Source: an uncultured Pseudomonas sp.
Lineage (GTDB): Bacteria; Pseudomonadota; Gammaproteobacteria; Pseudomonadales; Pseudomonadaceae
Length of the DNA: 21,793 nt
Direction: 5' to 3'
Assembly: GCF_946885885.1 (NCBI RefSeq)
Contig: NZ_CAMPHN010000069.1
Coordinates: forward strand, 1 to 21,793
Numbering within the stretch: position 1 is the stretch's first letter; the number at the start of each line of letters is the position of its first letter. The position numbers were made by a program, and so were the translations under genes. A model generated the notes under the pieces. It had not been told where the DNA came from. It did not search any database and saw only the letters and a list, made by a program, of their open reading frames with translations. This document shows positions 14,531 through 21,531 of this stretch, one piece after another.

Positions 14531-15556
14531 ATGCACAACACGACACTACACTTGCCCGCAACCTCAAGCCCTGTGACCGCTAACCAGACCAATGCGCCGG
14601 CACGCCTGGCTAAACGCTTGGCGAGGTTGGCGACCGCCGCGCTGCTGAGCGCCAGCAGCGCCGCCCTCGCCACGCCCGATACGATCAACATACTGACCGG
14701 CGGCACCAGCGGCGTTTACTACCCCATCGGCAATGAGCTTGCGCAGCTGTACAACGAGCGCATCGCCGGCTCGACAAGCGTGGTGCACGCCACCAAAGCC
14801 TCGGTGGAAAACCTCAACCTGCTGCAGATCGCCCGCGGTCAACTCGCCTTCGCCCTCGGCGATGCGGTGGCCGACGCCTGGCAAGGCAAGCAAGAGGCGG
14901 GCTTCAGGGCGCCACGCGACAGACTGCGCGCGATTGCCGCGATCTACCCCAACTACATTCAGCTCGTGGCGACCCGCCAATCGGGCATCACGGCCCTGGA
15001 CGACCTCAAGGGCAAACGTATTTCGGTGGGCGCGCCGCGCTCCGGCACCGAGCTCAACGCCCGGGAGATCCTCCAGGCGGCGGGCCTGAGCTACGAGGAC
15101 ATGGGCAAGGTGGTATTCAAGCCCTACGCCGAGTCGCTGGAGCTCATCAAACGCGGCCAACTGGACGCCATCTTGCAGTCCGCCGGCTTGGGCATGGCGG
15201 CGATTCGGGAGCTGGCCGAGGCGATGCCGATCACTTTCGTACCGATCCCCGCGGAAGTGGTGGAGAGGATCGGCAACAGCGCCTACCAGCCCAGGCTGAT
15301 ACCGGGCGGCACCTATGCCGGCCAACCGCGCAACGTGCCGACCGCGGCCATCGCCAATATCCTGGTCAGCCAGATCAAGGTGCCCGACGATGTGGCCTAC
15401 CAGATGACCAAGGCGATATTCGAAAACCTCGACAATTTGGCCGAGGCGCACCCCGCCGCCAACGCGATCAAGCTGAGAACGGCCCTCGAGGGCTTGCCCA
15501 TCCCGCTGCATCCAGGGGCCGAGCGCTTTTACAAAGAGGTCGGAATGCTCAGATAA
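14531..15556 (+). CDS. TAXI-family TRAP transporter solute-binding protein
   Basis: A 341-residue periplasmic binding protein. The mature N-terminus INILTGGTSGVYYPIGNELA is the diagnostic TAXI motif, followed by the usual elements VHATKASVENLNLLQ, ALGDAVADAW, DLKGKRISVGAPRSGTE and LKRGQLDAILQSAGLG-type segments (here IKRGQLDAILQSAG). The signal peptide has an unusually long n-region of about 25 residues before the hydrophobic core; cleavage after ALA47 is likely. AGAGG stands before ATG 14531. TRAP-TAXI systems need a large fused membrane component to import dicarboxylates, glutamate or related acids; none is adjacent, so this is an orphan binding protein that must use a permease elsewhere or serve in sensing. 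The ligand cannot be told from sequence. Confidence 0.88.
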   Translation: MHNTTLHLPATSSPVTANQTNAPARLAKRLARLATAALLSASSAALATPDTINILTGGTSGVYYPIGNELAQLYNERIAGSTSVVHATKASVENLNLLQIARGQLAFALGDAVADAWQGKQEAGFRAPRDRLRAIAAIYPNYIQLVATRQSGITALDDLKGKRISVGAPRSGTELNAREILQAAGLSYEDMGKVVFKPYAESLELIKRGQLDAILQSAGLGMAAIRELAEAMPITFVPIPAEVVERIGNSAYQPRLIPGGTYAGQPRNVPTAAIANILVSQIKVPDDVAYQMTKAIFENLDNLAEAHPAANAIKLRTALEGLPIPLHPGAERFYKEVGMLR

Positions 15557-15596
15557 AGGCTATGCCGCCGTTACCCGTTGCATGCAGCAACTCCGT

Positions 15597-15650
15597 GTAG
15601 GAGCCAGCTTGCTGGCGATCCAACAGCATCGCCAGCAAGCTGGCTCCTAC
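15597..15650. repeat. Perfect REP hairpin, 23-bp stem
   Basis: The arms at 15597-15619 and 15628-15650 are exact inverse copies (starting GTAGGAGCCAGCTTGCTGGC) with an 8-base loop. This is the classic Pseudomonas REP/REPIN type. It lies 41 bases after the TAXI stop and before ppiC, where it can also act as a transcription barrier. Confidence 0.88.
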
Positions 15651-15795
15651 AGAAGGCGCACTCTCGTAGGATGGAGCATCGCAAGCCTTCACCTTGCGTC
15701 CTAGGTCTTGCGCAGACGTAGCGGGCGCCCCTGGCCTTTCGAATACCCCACCAATTCCGGTAGGCTTTACCGCCTATTCAATAGGAGCATCACCC

Positions 15796-16077
15796 ATGGC
15801 CAAAGCCACTGCCCGTCACATCCTGGTTGCAACCGAAGCCAAGTGCAACGAACTGAAAGCCGCTATCGAAGGCGGTGCCGACTTCGCCCAAGTGGCCAAG
15901 GACAACTCCACCTGCCCGTCCAGCCGCGACGGCGGCAACCTCGGCTCTTTCGGCCCGGGCCAGATGGTTCGCGAATTCGACACCGTGGTATTCAGCGCGC
16001 CCCTGAATGTCGTGCAAGGCCCGGTTAAAACCCAGTTCGGTTACCACCTGCTGGAAGTCACCAGCCGCCAGGACTGA
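15796..16077 (+). CDS. ppiC: PpiC, parvulin-type peptidyl-prolyl isomerase
   Basis: A 93-residue single-domain parvulin without signal peptide, the usual length for cytosolic PpiC. It catalyses cis-trans isomerisation of peptidyl-prolyl bonds. Features: ARHILV (His8), ADFAQVAKDNSTCPSS (Cys40), the GGNLGSFGPGQMVREFD loop and the C-terminal VKTQFGYHLLEV (His84), which are the parvulin active-site elements. ATG 15796 has AGGAG upstream; the frame is open to 15694 but the extension carries no ribosome site or family similarity. It stands alone, with a REP element before it and a hairpin after it. Confidence 0.93.
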   Translation: MAKATARHILVATEAKCNELKAAIEGGADFAQVAKDNSTCPSSRDGGNLGSFGPGQMVREFDTVVFSAPLNVVQGPVKTQFGYHLLEVTSRQD

Positions 16078-16099
16078 TCGCATCTGCGCAACCAACCTC

Positions 16100-16121
16100 G
16101 CAGACGGCACGCTCCGTCTGC
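16100..16121. terminator. Terminator-like hairpin between ppiC and CAP gene
   Basis: GCAGACGG (16100-16107) pairs with CCGTCTGC (16114-16121) over a 6-base loop, in the 72-base gap between two convergent stops. It could serve both genes. Confidence 0.5.
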
Positions 16122-16149
16122 AAGGCTTACGGCTGCTCGCGCCCGTAAC

Positions 16150-17034
16150 CTAACGCGGCGTGCCGAACACCTGGATCCAGTAGATCGCCGCATCGCTCTG
16201 CGGGTTGACCGCATAGGCGGCGCCCATCTCGGTGAAATCCGCATTCATGATATTGAAGCAATGCGCCGGGCTGGCCAGCCAACCGGCCACCACCTGCTTC
16301 GCCGCCCCCTGCCCCGCGGCGATGTTCTCGCCGATCGATTGCCAGCGGTAGCCCGCACGCGTCGCCCGTTTGCCCGCCAGGTCGCCGTGCTTGTCCTGGT
16401 GGCTGAAATAATTGCGTGTCGCCATGTCGCGGCTATGGGCCAGGGATGCCTGGGCCAGCGCCTCGTTCCAGGTCAGCGGCGCGGCCGCATCGAAGGCTTG
16501 GGAGCCGCAACGCCGGGCTTTAGCGCGCGCCTCGTTGACCTGCTCGAGGATTGCCCGCCCCGCTTGCTGCCAATCGCCCAGATTGCTCGGTAATAGCGGC
16601 CGCGCGAGTACCACCTGCCAGCTGTTGCCATCGCGCCGCACCCCGACCTCGGCATATTGCGGGTCCAGCAAAATGGCGCAATAGCGCTGCTTGAGCGCGG
16701 CCAACGCGGCATCCCGACTCGAAGGCCCGGAGACGGCGATCACCTGCGCCGCCGCGGGTTGGTAGCCGGCCTGCTGCAGGGCGCTCTGCAATTGCTCGGC
16801 GGACGTCATCCGCTGACGCGCCAGTCGATCGTTCGGCGCCAGCGGGCCAAGCGAGGTCGGCTGCCGACCGGCGCAACCTTCGGGCGCCAAACGATAATCG
16901 TTGATCGAGGCGACAAGGGCATCGTCGGCGGCCTGCGCCCCGGCTATGCCAAGCATGCTGAACATCGCCACCGCCAAGCAGCGACCGAGCGCCCAGCCAC
17001 GGGCCTGGAAAAAACCATCCGATCCAATCGCCAT
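16150..17034 (-). CDS. Secreted CAP/SCP-domain protein with a tandem, degenerate first copy
   Basis: A 294-residue exported protein; signal peptide cleaved near AQA35. The C-terminal CAP domain (about 162-294) has VNEARA, PLTWNEALAQASLAHSRDMA, NYFSHQD, GENIAAG (235-241), GWLASPAHCFNIM and FTEMGAAYA, the usual conserved helices and strands. Residues about 41-148 look like a shortened second copy: INDYRLAPEGC, PLAPNDRLARQRM, AGYQPAAAQVIAVSGPSS, then YCAILLDPQYAEVGV, where AGY and Cys119 line up with AGY228 and Cys259. The first copy lacks the HSRDM and SPAH parts, so only the second could carry a CAP active cavity. ATG 17034 has GGGAAGAAG upstream and gives a proper signal peptide. An in-frame ATG at 17160 overlaps the usp stop (ATGA) and would add 42 residues. 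Function of bacterial CAP proteins is poorly known. Confidence 0.8.
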   Translation of the reverse strand: MAIGSDGFFQARGWALGRCLAVAMFSMLGIAGAQAADDALVASINDYRLAPEGCAGRQPTSLGPLAPNDRLARQRMTSAEQLQSALQQAGYQPAAAQVIAVSGPSSRDAALAALKQRYCAILLDPQYAEVGVRRDGNSWQVVLARPLLPSNLGDWQQAGRAILEQVNEARAKARRCGSQAFDAAAPLTWNEALAQASLAHSRDMATRNYFSHQDKHGDLAGKRATRAGYRWQSIGENIAAGQGAAKQVVAGWLASPAHCFNIMNADFTEMGAAYAVNPQSDAAIYWIQVFGTPR

Positions 17035-17156
17035 ATCTTCTTCCCGTTGCAGTTGGCGGAATCTTGCACCTCGCATGCCGGCTAGCAGGCTAGACAACGG
17101 TAAGCCCAAGAACGCCGGCAGCGCACTGCGCCGCGATCGGCTATCGACAGCCCCGG

Positions 17157-17588
17157 TCATTTCACCAGCAGCACCGGCACCGACACCTCATGCACGACCC
17201 GCGTGGCCACCGAGCCCAACAGCAAGCCGGTGAAGTTGCCCAGGCCGCGGGTGCCCATCACCACGGTGTCGCAGTTCAGTTGCTCGACCAGCAATGCGAC
17301 CTGCTCGGCGACATTACCGAGCGCGGTGTGGGTCTGATACTCGATGCCCGCCGAGCGCAATTGGTCGACCGCCCATTCGAGCGTCTTGGACGCCGCGTCC
17401 AACAATTTCTGCTGCATCTGATCGATCATTTCGGGGGTTATGTATTCGCCATACAGGGTGGGTTCGAACTGCACATTGAGCAAATGCACCTGCACAGCCA
17501 CGGTATGATCACGGGCAAAGTCGATCACATACTGCAGGGCACGCTTCGAGCTGTCCGACCCATCGAAAGCCACCAATACCTTGCGCAT
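17157..17588 (-). CDS. Universal stress protein UspA family
   Basis: A 143-residue single-domain Usp. N-terminal MRKVLVAFDGSDSSKRAL is the family strand and loop. The ATP-binding signature G-x2-G-x9-G-S is complete (G112, G115, G125, S126) and is followed by VVHEVSVPVLLVK, the usual final strand. Nucleotide-binding Usp proteins support survival in stationary phase, low oxygen or respiratory stress. ATG 17588 has a strong AGGAGA site. The CAP gene follows at once on the same strand (123 bases to its preferred start, or a 4-base ATGA overlap to an alternative start), so both are probably cotranscribed. No Anr box (TTGAT-N4-ATCAA) was seen upstream. Confidence 0.92.
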   Translation of the reverse strand: MRKVLVAFDGSDSSKRALQYVIDFARDHTVAVQVHLLNVQFEPTLYGEYITPEMIDQMQQKLLDAASKTLEWAVDQLRSAGIEYQTHTALGNVAEQVALLVEQLNCDTVVMGTRGLGNFTGLLLGSVATRVVHEVSVPVLLVK

Positions 17589-17775
17589 CGTTTGTCTCCT
17601 GTTACCGGTTCAGGTTCTAAGGTAGACCCGCTTACCTGCCGCTTGGTTGCCATAACTCACGCCCCGACCGCAGCTGGCGCCGGCCGACCTGCACGCAAGG
17701 GCTCTAGCGCAAGCCTTGTGCGCCATTGCCAGGGCAATATGAAAATTGCCGGGTGCCACCGCGCGTCGAAGGGAC

Positions 17776-17781
17776 TAAAAT
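17776..17781 (+). promoter_or_regulatory. Putative -10 box of yebC promoter
   Basis: TAAAAT within GGGACTAAAATCCCCCG, 106 bases before the YebC-family start. No well-spaced -35 was found. Confidence 0.28.
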
Positions 17782-17886
17782 CCCCCGCCTATCATTCGTC
17801 ATCCTGCTCCTGTGGCGCCACGGTTCACTCCCGGCGACCCGATACGGCAGGCAAGCCTCTCCACCGCACAGATCAAGAGAACAGCC

Positions 17887-18588
17887 ATGGGCGCCCAATG
17901 GAAAGCCAAACCTAAAGAAGCCGCCGCCAATGCCAGAGGCAAGATTTTCGGCCGCCTGGTCAAAGAAATCATGATTGCCGCGCGCAACGGCGCCGATCCG
18001 GATATGAACCCCAAATTGCGTTTGGCCGTGCACCAGGCGAAAAAAGCCTCGATGCCCAAGGACACCCTGGAGCGTGCGATCAAGAAAGGCGCCGGTCTGC
18101 TCGGCGAGCACGTGAACTTCGAGCGGGTGACCTACGAGGGCTTCGCCCCGCATCAGGTGCCGGTGATCATCGAGTGCCTGACCGACAACATCAACCGCAC
18201 CGTGGCCGAGATTCGCGTGCTGTTCCGCAAGGGCCAGATGGGCGCGTCCGGTTCGGTCACCTGGGATTTCGACCATGTCGGCCTGATCGAAGCCGCCCCC
18301 GAAGGCGATGCCGACCCGGAGCTGGCGGCGATCGAAGCCGGTGCCCAGGATTTCGAAGCGGCCGACGAAGGCAACACCCTGTTCATCACCGAGCTGACCG
18401 ACCTGGACGCGGTCTGCAAAGCCCTGCCCGAGCAGGGTTTTACCGTGCAATCGGCGCACCTGGGCTATCGCCCGAAGAACCCGGTGACCACACTCAGCGA
18501 TGCGCAGATGGAAGAAGTCGAAGCCTTCCTCGAAGCCATCGATGCCCATGATGACGTACAGAACGTCTATGTCGGGCTGAACGGCTGA
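17887..18588 (+). CDS. YebC/PmpR-family protein (short paralogue)
   Basis: 233 residues, shorter than the typical YebC of about 248 beside ruvC. The N-terminus [20 protein letters not shown] differs from the usual MAGHSKWANIKHRK start, but the rest follows the family: [64 protein letters not shown] stretch (starting FERVTYEGF), [15 protein letters not shown], and the C-terminal [15 protein letters not shown]. YebC proteins were described as transcription regulators and more recently as translation factors that relieve proline-rich stalling; which applies here is open. ATG 17887 is preferred over upstream ATG 17812; AAGAGA precedes it. No ruvC, ruvA or ruvB is adjacent, which supports a second copy. 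Confidence 0.87.
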   Translation: MGAQWKAKPKEAAANARGKIFGRLVKEIMIAARNGADPDMNPKLRLAVHQAKKASMPKDTLERAIKKGAGLLGEHVNFERVTYEGFAPHQVPVIIECLTDNINRTVAEIRVLFRKGQMGASGSVTWDFDHVGLIEAAPEGDADPELAAIEAGAQDFEAADEGNTLFITELTDLDAVCKALPEQGFTVQSAHLGYRPKNPVTTLSDAQMEEVEAFLEAIDAHDDVQNVYVGLNG

Positions 18589-18599
18589 CAGGACCCGCC

Positions 18600-18618
18600 A
18601 GGGCGGTAGCCCCGCCCT
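18600..18618 (+). terminator. Terminator-like hairpin after YebC gene
   Basis: AGGGCGG (18600-18606) pairs with CCGCCCT (18612-18618) over a 5-base loop, 12 bases after the stop. Only a short TTC follows. Confidence 0.5.
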
Positions 18619-18675
18619 TCGGCTAGCGGAGCGCGCAAAAGGACATTGATCACAAACCGCAGCACGCAAAGCGGC

Positions 18676-18681
18676 TAGAAT
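18676..18681 (+). promoter_or_regulatory. Putative -10 box of lipoprotein gene
   Basis: TAGAAT in GCGGCTAGAATCGCCGCC, 63 bases before the GTG start at 18744. The setting (GCTAGAATCGCC) is typical for Pseudomonas sigma-70 promoters. TTGATC at 18646-18651 is too far away (24 bases) to be an ideal -35. Confidence 0.4.
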
Positions 18682-18743
18682 CGCCGCCCGCCGCGCCACC
18701 CGCGCCCGTGCACACAAGGACGTTGTCACCCAGGAGTTATACC

Positions 18744-19364
18744 GTGCATAAGTTTCTCGCCTTGGCAGGCTGCCTTCTGCTTACCGCCTGCGCCAGCAAT
18801 CCACAAAAGATCTATGAGCAATCGGTCAAGGCCGGTAGTAGCCCGATGGCCAGGAACACCTTGGAGGCCATCCATAACACCCGGGCGATCCCCTTGCCGC
18901 TGGCGTCCGGCCTGCTTGCCCCGCAGTGGCCGATCGGCGCCGACGAGCCGCGCATGGACTTCGGCAGTTCGATCTCCAACTACCGGGTCTTTTCCCTGTC
19001 GCTGAAGAAGGGCGAGCACTACACGCTCAACGTCAACTCGCTGTGCCACGAACCCTGCTCGGGCTTCAATAAATTGGCGCTCAAGCCGCGCGCACTGTTG
19101 CTCGACGCCTACGGCACGGTGATCGCCAACAAACCCACCAGCGCCGCGGCCGTAGTCGGCCAGATCAACCTGAGCTGGGATGGCGAAGCGCCGGAAGACG
19201 GCACCTACTACCTGCTGGTCGCCGCCGACAACGACGCCCTCGGCGAAACCATCGTGATCGACGACGTGTGGGTGAACAACTCGCCGCTGATGGCGGTGAA
19301 TGTCGGCATGCAAAGCTCGCCGTTCGGCAAGATCAGCGCCTTCTCCTCCTCGCCGAAAAACTGA
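18744..19364 (+). CDS. Lipoprotein of unknown function (GTG start)
   Basis: A 206-residue lipoprotein starting at GTG 18744, chosen because AGGAG is placed 8 bases before it and the signal peptide MHKFLALAGCLLLTAC begins there; an upstream in-frame ATG at 18708 lacks a ribosome site. Lipobox LTAC, Cys16, followed by Ala-Ser, so outer-membrane sorting is expected. After a short linker the protein has PRMDFGSSISNYRVFSLSL and EHYTLNVNSLCHEPC (C101, C105, possible disulfide), LLLDAYGTVI and EDGTYYLLVAADN, a beta-rich pattern slightly like MalM-type periplasmic proteins; that similarity is weak. It follows the YebC gene by 155 bases with its own promoter candidate and a hairpin between, so it is probably independent. 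Confidence 0.78.
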   Translation: MHKFLALAGCLLLTACASNPQKIYEQSVKAGSSPMARNTLEAIHNTRAIPLPLASGLLAPQWPIGADEPRMDFGSSISNYRVFSLSLKKGEHYTLNVNSLCHEPCSGFNKLALKPRALLLDAYGTVIANKPTSAAAVVGQINLSWDGEAPEDGTYYLLVAADNDALGETIVIDDVWVNNSPLMAVNVGMQSSPFGKISAFSSSPKN

Positions 19365-19376
19365 CCCATGCGTAAA

Positions 19377-19410
19377 GCCCGGATCGATGTTCAGCAGAAC
19401 TCGACCGGGC
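19377..19410 (+). terminator. Long hairpin after lipoprotein gene
   Basis: GCCCGG, TCGA and GTTC (19377-19392, with two single-base bulges) pair with GAAC, TCGA and CCGGGC (19397-19410) around loop AGCA: 14 base pairs starting 12 bases after the stop codon. There is no T-tract, but it is a strong stem in terminator position. Confidence 0.55.
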
Positions 19411-19465
19411 AACCCCGCATTCGCCGCAGACTGCCTCCCCCCAAAATTCACTACGCGGCTCTTGT

Positions 19466-19494
19466 AGCCTGGATAAGCGCCAGCGCAATCCGGG
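19466..19494. repeat. REP-like repeat fragment
   Basis: A TAGCCTGGATAAGCGCCAGC-type sequence continuing into GCAATCCGGGG, with inverse arms around CTGGAT and ATCCGG. This form is a frequent dispersed intergenic repeat of pseudomonads. Boundaries are approximate. Confidence 0.4.
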
Positions 19495-19554
19495 GTTGTT
19501 CCCCCGCTACAGTTCCGGCACCCGACTCGCCGCGCCTGAGCTAGTCTGATCCAT

Positions 19555-20367
19555 ATGACTCTCCTGCCGCCTAAACGCTTTGCCTGGTTATTGACCGCCA
19601 TCCTGGCCGGCATTCCGTTGCCGTGGGCGCGAGCTGAGGTAGCTGATCAGCCGCCCGTCCGCGTGGGTTATATCGACTTCCCGCCTTATTCCTATACCGA
19701 TGAGCGAGGCCAGCCCGCCGGGCATTTGCTGGAGTTTTTCGATCGGGTGGCGCAACGCGCCGGCTACCGGACGCAGTTTATCGAGTACCCCAGTTACCGC
19801 TTGTTCAAGACGATGGAAAACGGCTCGATCGATATGTGCCCCTCGCTCGTCCGGCATCCGGTGATGTCGCAGTACACCTTGCGCAGCCGCTACCTGATTG
19901 CCCGGGTGTTGCTGAATCTCTATTACCAGGATCGACCGCCGCCGGCGCAGCTCGACGAGCTGCGCAATACGCGCATCCTGCTGATCCAGGGCCTGGTTTA
20001 CCCCGGTTCGCCTCTGGCGGCAGTGGCCGAGAATCCGGCCAATGGCGTGCTCACCAGTACAGCCCCGACTCACAGAGCGGCGGCGCAAATGATGTATCTG
20101 CAACGGGCCGACTACCTGCTCGACTACCAGGACCCGGCGGAATCCGGTTTCAAGGAGGCCGATCTGCCGGTGCTGCCGCATGTCACCCTGTTGCAGCAGG
20201 ACTTCACCATGGCGTTTTCCCAAGCGTCGCCCCGTGCCCGGCAACTGCGCGACGACTTCGACCGCGCCATCGAGGCACTGCGGGCCGATGGCCAGTTACC
20301 AGAGAAGTACCGCGCTATCTTTCCTTATGCCGACGAAGCGCCCGATCCGCACACGCCAGTTCAATAA
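19555..20367 (+). CDS. Periplasmic substrate-binding protein, family 3
   Basis: A 270-residue exported protein. Signal peptide MTLLPPKRFAWLLTAILAGI continues to ARA27. The mature part starts PPVRVGYIDFPPYSYTDERG, then GHLLEFFDRVAQRAGY and the ENGSIDMCPSL segment, a pattern of the SBP_bac_3 fold that binds polar amino acids or similar small molecules. The C-terminal helix RDDFDRAIEALRADGQLPEKYRAIF is also typical. The usual GTTY/arginine ligand-contact motif is not obvious, so the ligand is uncertain. No ABC permease or ATPase gene is adjacent. The ribosome site before ATG 19555 is weak. Many Pseudomonas orphans of this type are of unknown role. Confidence 0.82.
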   Translation: MTLLPPKRFAWLLTAILAGIPLPWARAEVADQPPVRVGYIDFPPYSYTDERGQPAGHLLEFFDRVAQRAGYRTQFIEYPSYRLFKTMENGSIDMCPSLVRHPVMSQYTLRSRYLIARVLLNLYYQDRPPPAQLDELRNTRILLIQGLVYPGSPLAAVAENPANGVLTSTAPTHRAAAQMMYLQRADYLLDYQDPAESGFKEADLPVLPHVTLLQQDFTMAFSQASPRARQLRDDFDRAIEALRADGQLPEKYRAIFPYADEAPDPHTPVQ

Positions 20368-20551
20368 GCCCCCGGCGAGCGTGCACGATTGTGCTGACCG
20401 CCGTGCAAGCCGCAACGCCCGGCAAGCCGTCGAGGGCCTGCGCCAAGTCGGCTAAGCGGATATGCCGGCTTATTGATCTCAAGCAAGAAGCCCTGCGCAC
20501 GACGCCTTAGGCTATGACAGCCAAATCGCCCACCGTCATTGCGAGGTTTAG

Positions 20552-20878
20552 ATGAGCATCACGTCCGCCAGCATCTGCGCAGCCGCCGAGCAACTGCATG
20601 GCCTTGTCGGTTTCAATGCGAAAACCGGCCACTACATCGTGCGTTTCAGCGAGGACTCGTTCGGCATGGATGTGCCGGACACCAGCATCACGCCGGTATC
20701 CGAATTCGTCTGGAGCCCGCTCGAGGGCGACCTGATGAGCCTCAGCCGCGCCCGCCTGCAATTGCTGCTCGACCAGCGTATCGACGACCGTCTGAATATC
20801 GGCGAGGCGCTGCGCGTGTATATGCGCCGTCAGGATCTGCCGGAAATCACCGCGCAACGCAGCCTGCGGCCGGCCTGA
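20552..20878 (+). CDS. Small protein of unknown function
   Basis: A 108-residue soluble protein without signal peptide; no family recognised. The first half (AEQLHGLVGFNAKTGHYIVRFSED, not a known motif) suggests a small alpha-beta unit with aspartates at SFGMDVPDTSITPVSEFVW. The second half is helical (LSRARLQLLLDQRIDDRLNIGEALRVYMRRQ). GAGG precedes the ATG 20552 by 7 bases. Codon use and third-position GC match neighbours, and no other frame here is better. It lies between the binding-protein gene (184 bases upstream) and a lipoprotein gene (89 bases downstream) on the same strand and might be cotranscribed with the latter. Confidence 0.62.
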   Translation: MSITSASICAAAEQLHGLVGFNAKTGHYIVRFSEDSFGMDVPDTSITPVSEFVWSPLEGDLMSLSRARLQLLLDQRIDDRLNIGEALRVYMRRQDLPEITAQRSLRPA

Positions 20879-20967
20879 ATGAACGGGGCACTTGTAACGA
20901 TCCGCATTCCCGGCGCTCAATTGGCCTGCCCCTCAATTGCCAGCCTGAAGAATGCGGAGACTGCAGC

Positions 20968-21531
20968 ATGCGCCTCGACCACTTATTAACGATATTGGCT
21001 ATCGGCCTGCTATTGGCCGGCTGCGCCAGCCCCGCGCCTTCCGCGACGGACTCACAGATCAGCCTGCCCCTGCTGCCGGGCTGGTTCGATGGGCAAAAGG
21101 TTTACTACATCACCACCGACAGTTCCGATGAGCAGATGGCTGCGGTGATGCAAGCCAACTTCGTTCCACGCCTGGCCAATGCGCTGCCGGAGGAACCCGG
21201 CCCGCATCCCCTGGCGACCTATGACCGCATCTATAAATTCGTCGATCAGCCACAACCCAGCGTCCTGCCCTCGATACCGCAACCGCTGGGCGCCGGTAAC
21301 CGGGACATCGCCTACAGCCCGCTCTGGCATCTCTACAACGTGCGCTGGAACCAGGGCCAGAGCGTGCGCGAACTGCGCTCGGCCGACCAGGTGCTGAGCG
21401 CGCAGGAGCAAGGCCAGATCGACATCGAGCCCACGGGCATCATCGTCAATTGCCCGGTCGTACGGGTGGCCGAGCGAGTCCTGCAAGCGCCTTTGCAAAC
21501 GCCCTTGCAGACGCCCTTGCAGACGCCCTAA
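20968..21531 (+). CDS. Lipoprotein of unknown function with repeated PLQTP tail
   Basis: A 187-residue lipoprotein. Signal MRLDHLLTILAIGLLLAGC with lipobox LAGC and Cys19 followed by Ala-Ser. The mature domain begins PLLPGWFDGQKVYYITTDSS and DEQMAAVMQANFVPRLANAL, then YSPLWHLYNVRWNQG, SVRELRSADQVLSA and GIIVNCPVVRV; no named family is recognised with confidence. The C-terminus ends in three PLQTP units encoded by near-identical 12-base repeats. ATG 20968 has GGAG upstream; the open frame reaches 20539 but the extension overlaps the preceding gene and is not protein-like. Its stop overlaps the stop of the minus-strand gene at the right edge. Confidence 0.78.
   Translation: MRLDHLLTILAIGLLLAGCASPAPSATDSQISLPLLPGWFDGQKVYYITTDSSDEQMAAVMQANFVPRLANALPEEPGPHPLATYDRIYKFVDQPQPSVLPSIPQPLGAGNRDIAYSPLWHLYNVRWNQGQSVRELRSADQVLSAQEQGQIDIEPTGIIVNCPVVRVAERVLQAPLQTPLQTPLQTP
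21493..21530 (+). repeat. Tandem 12-bp repeat at gene end
   Basis: Three copies of about CTTGCAGACGCC in a row, the first one diverged (TTTGCAAACGCC). They encode three PLQTP/LQTP units at the end of the lipoprotein. Slipped-strand changes in copy number would stay in frame. Confidence 0.7.

Noticed and set aside
18646..18659. TTGAT-containing site as an Anr/FNR box
   Set aside because: The second half reads AACCG instead of ATCAA, so the dyad is not met.
21493..21530. Short repeats as a CRISPR-like array
   Set aside because: Units are 12 bases without spacers and lie inside a coding frame.
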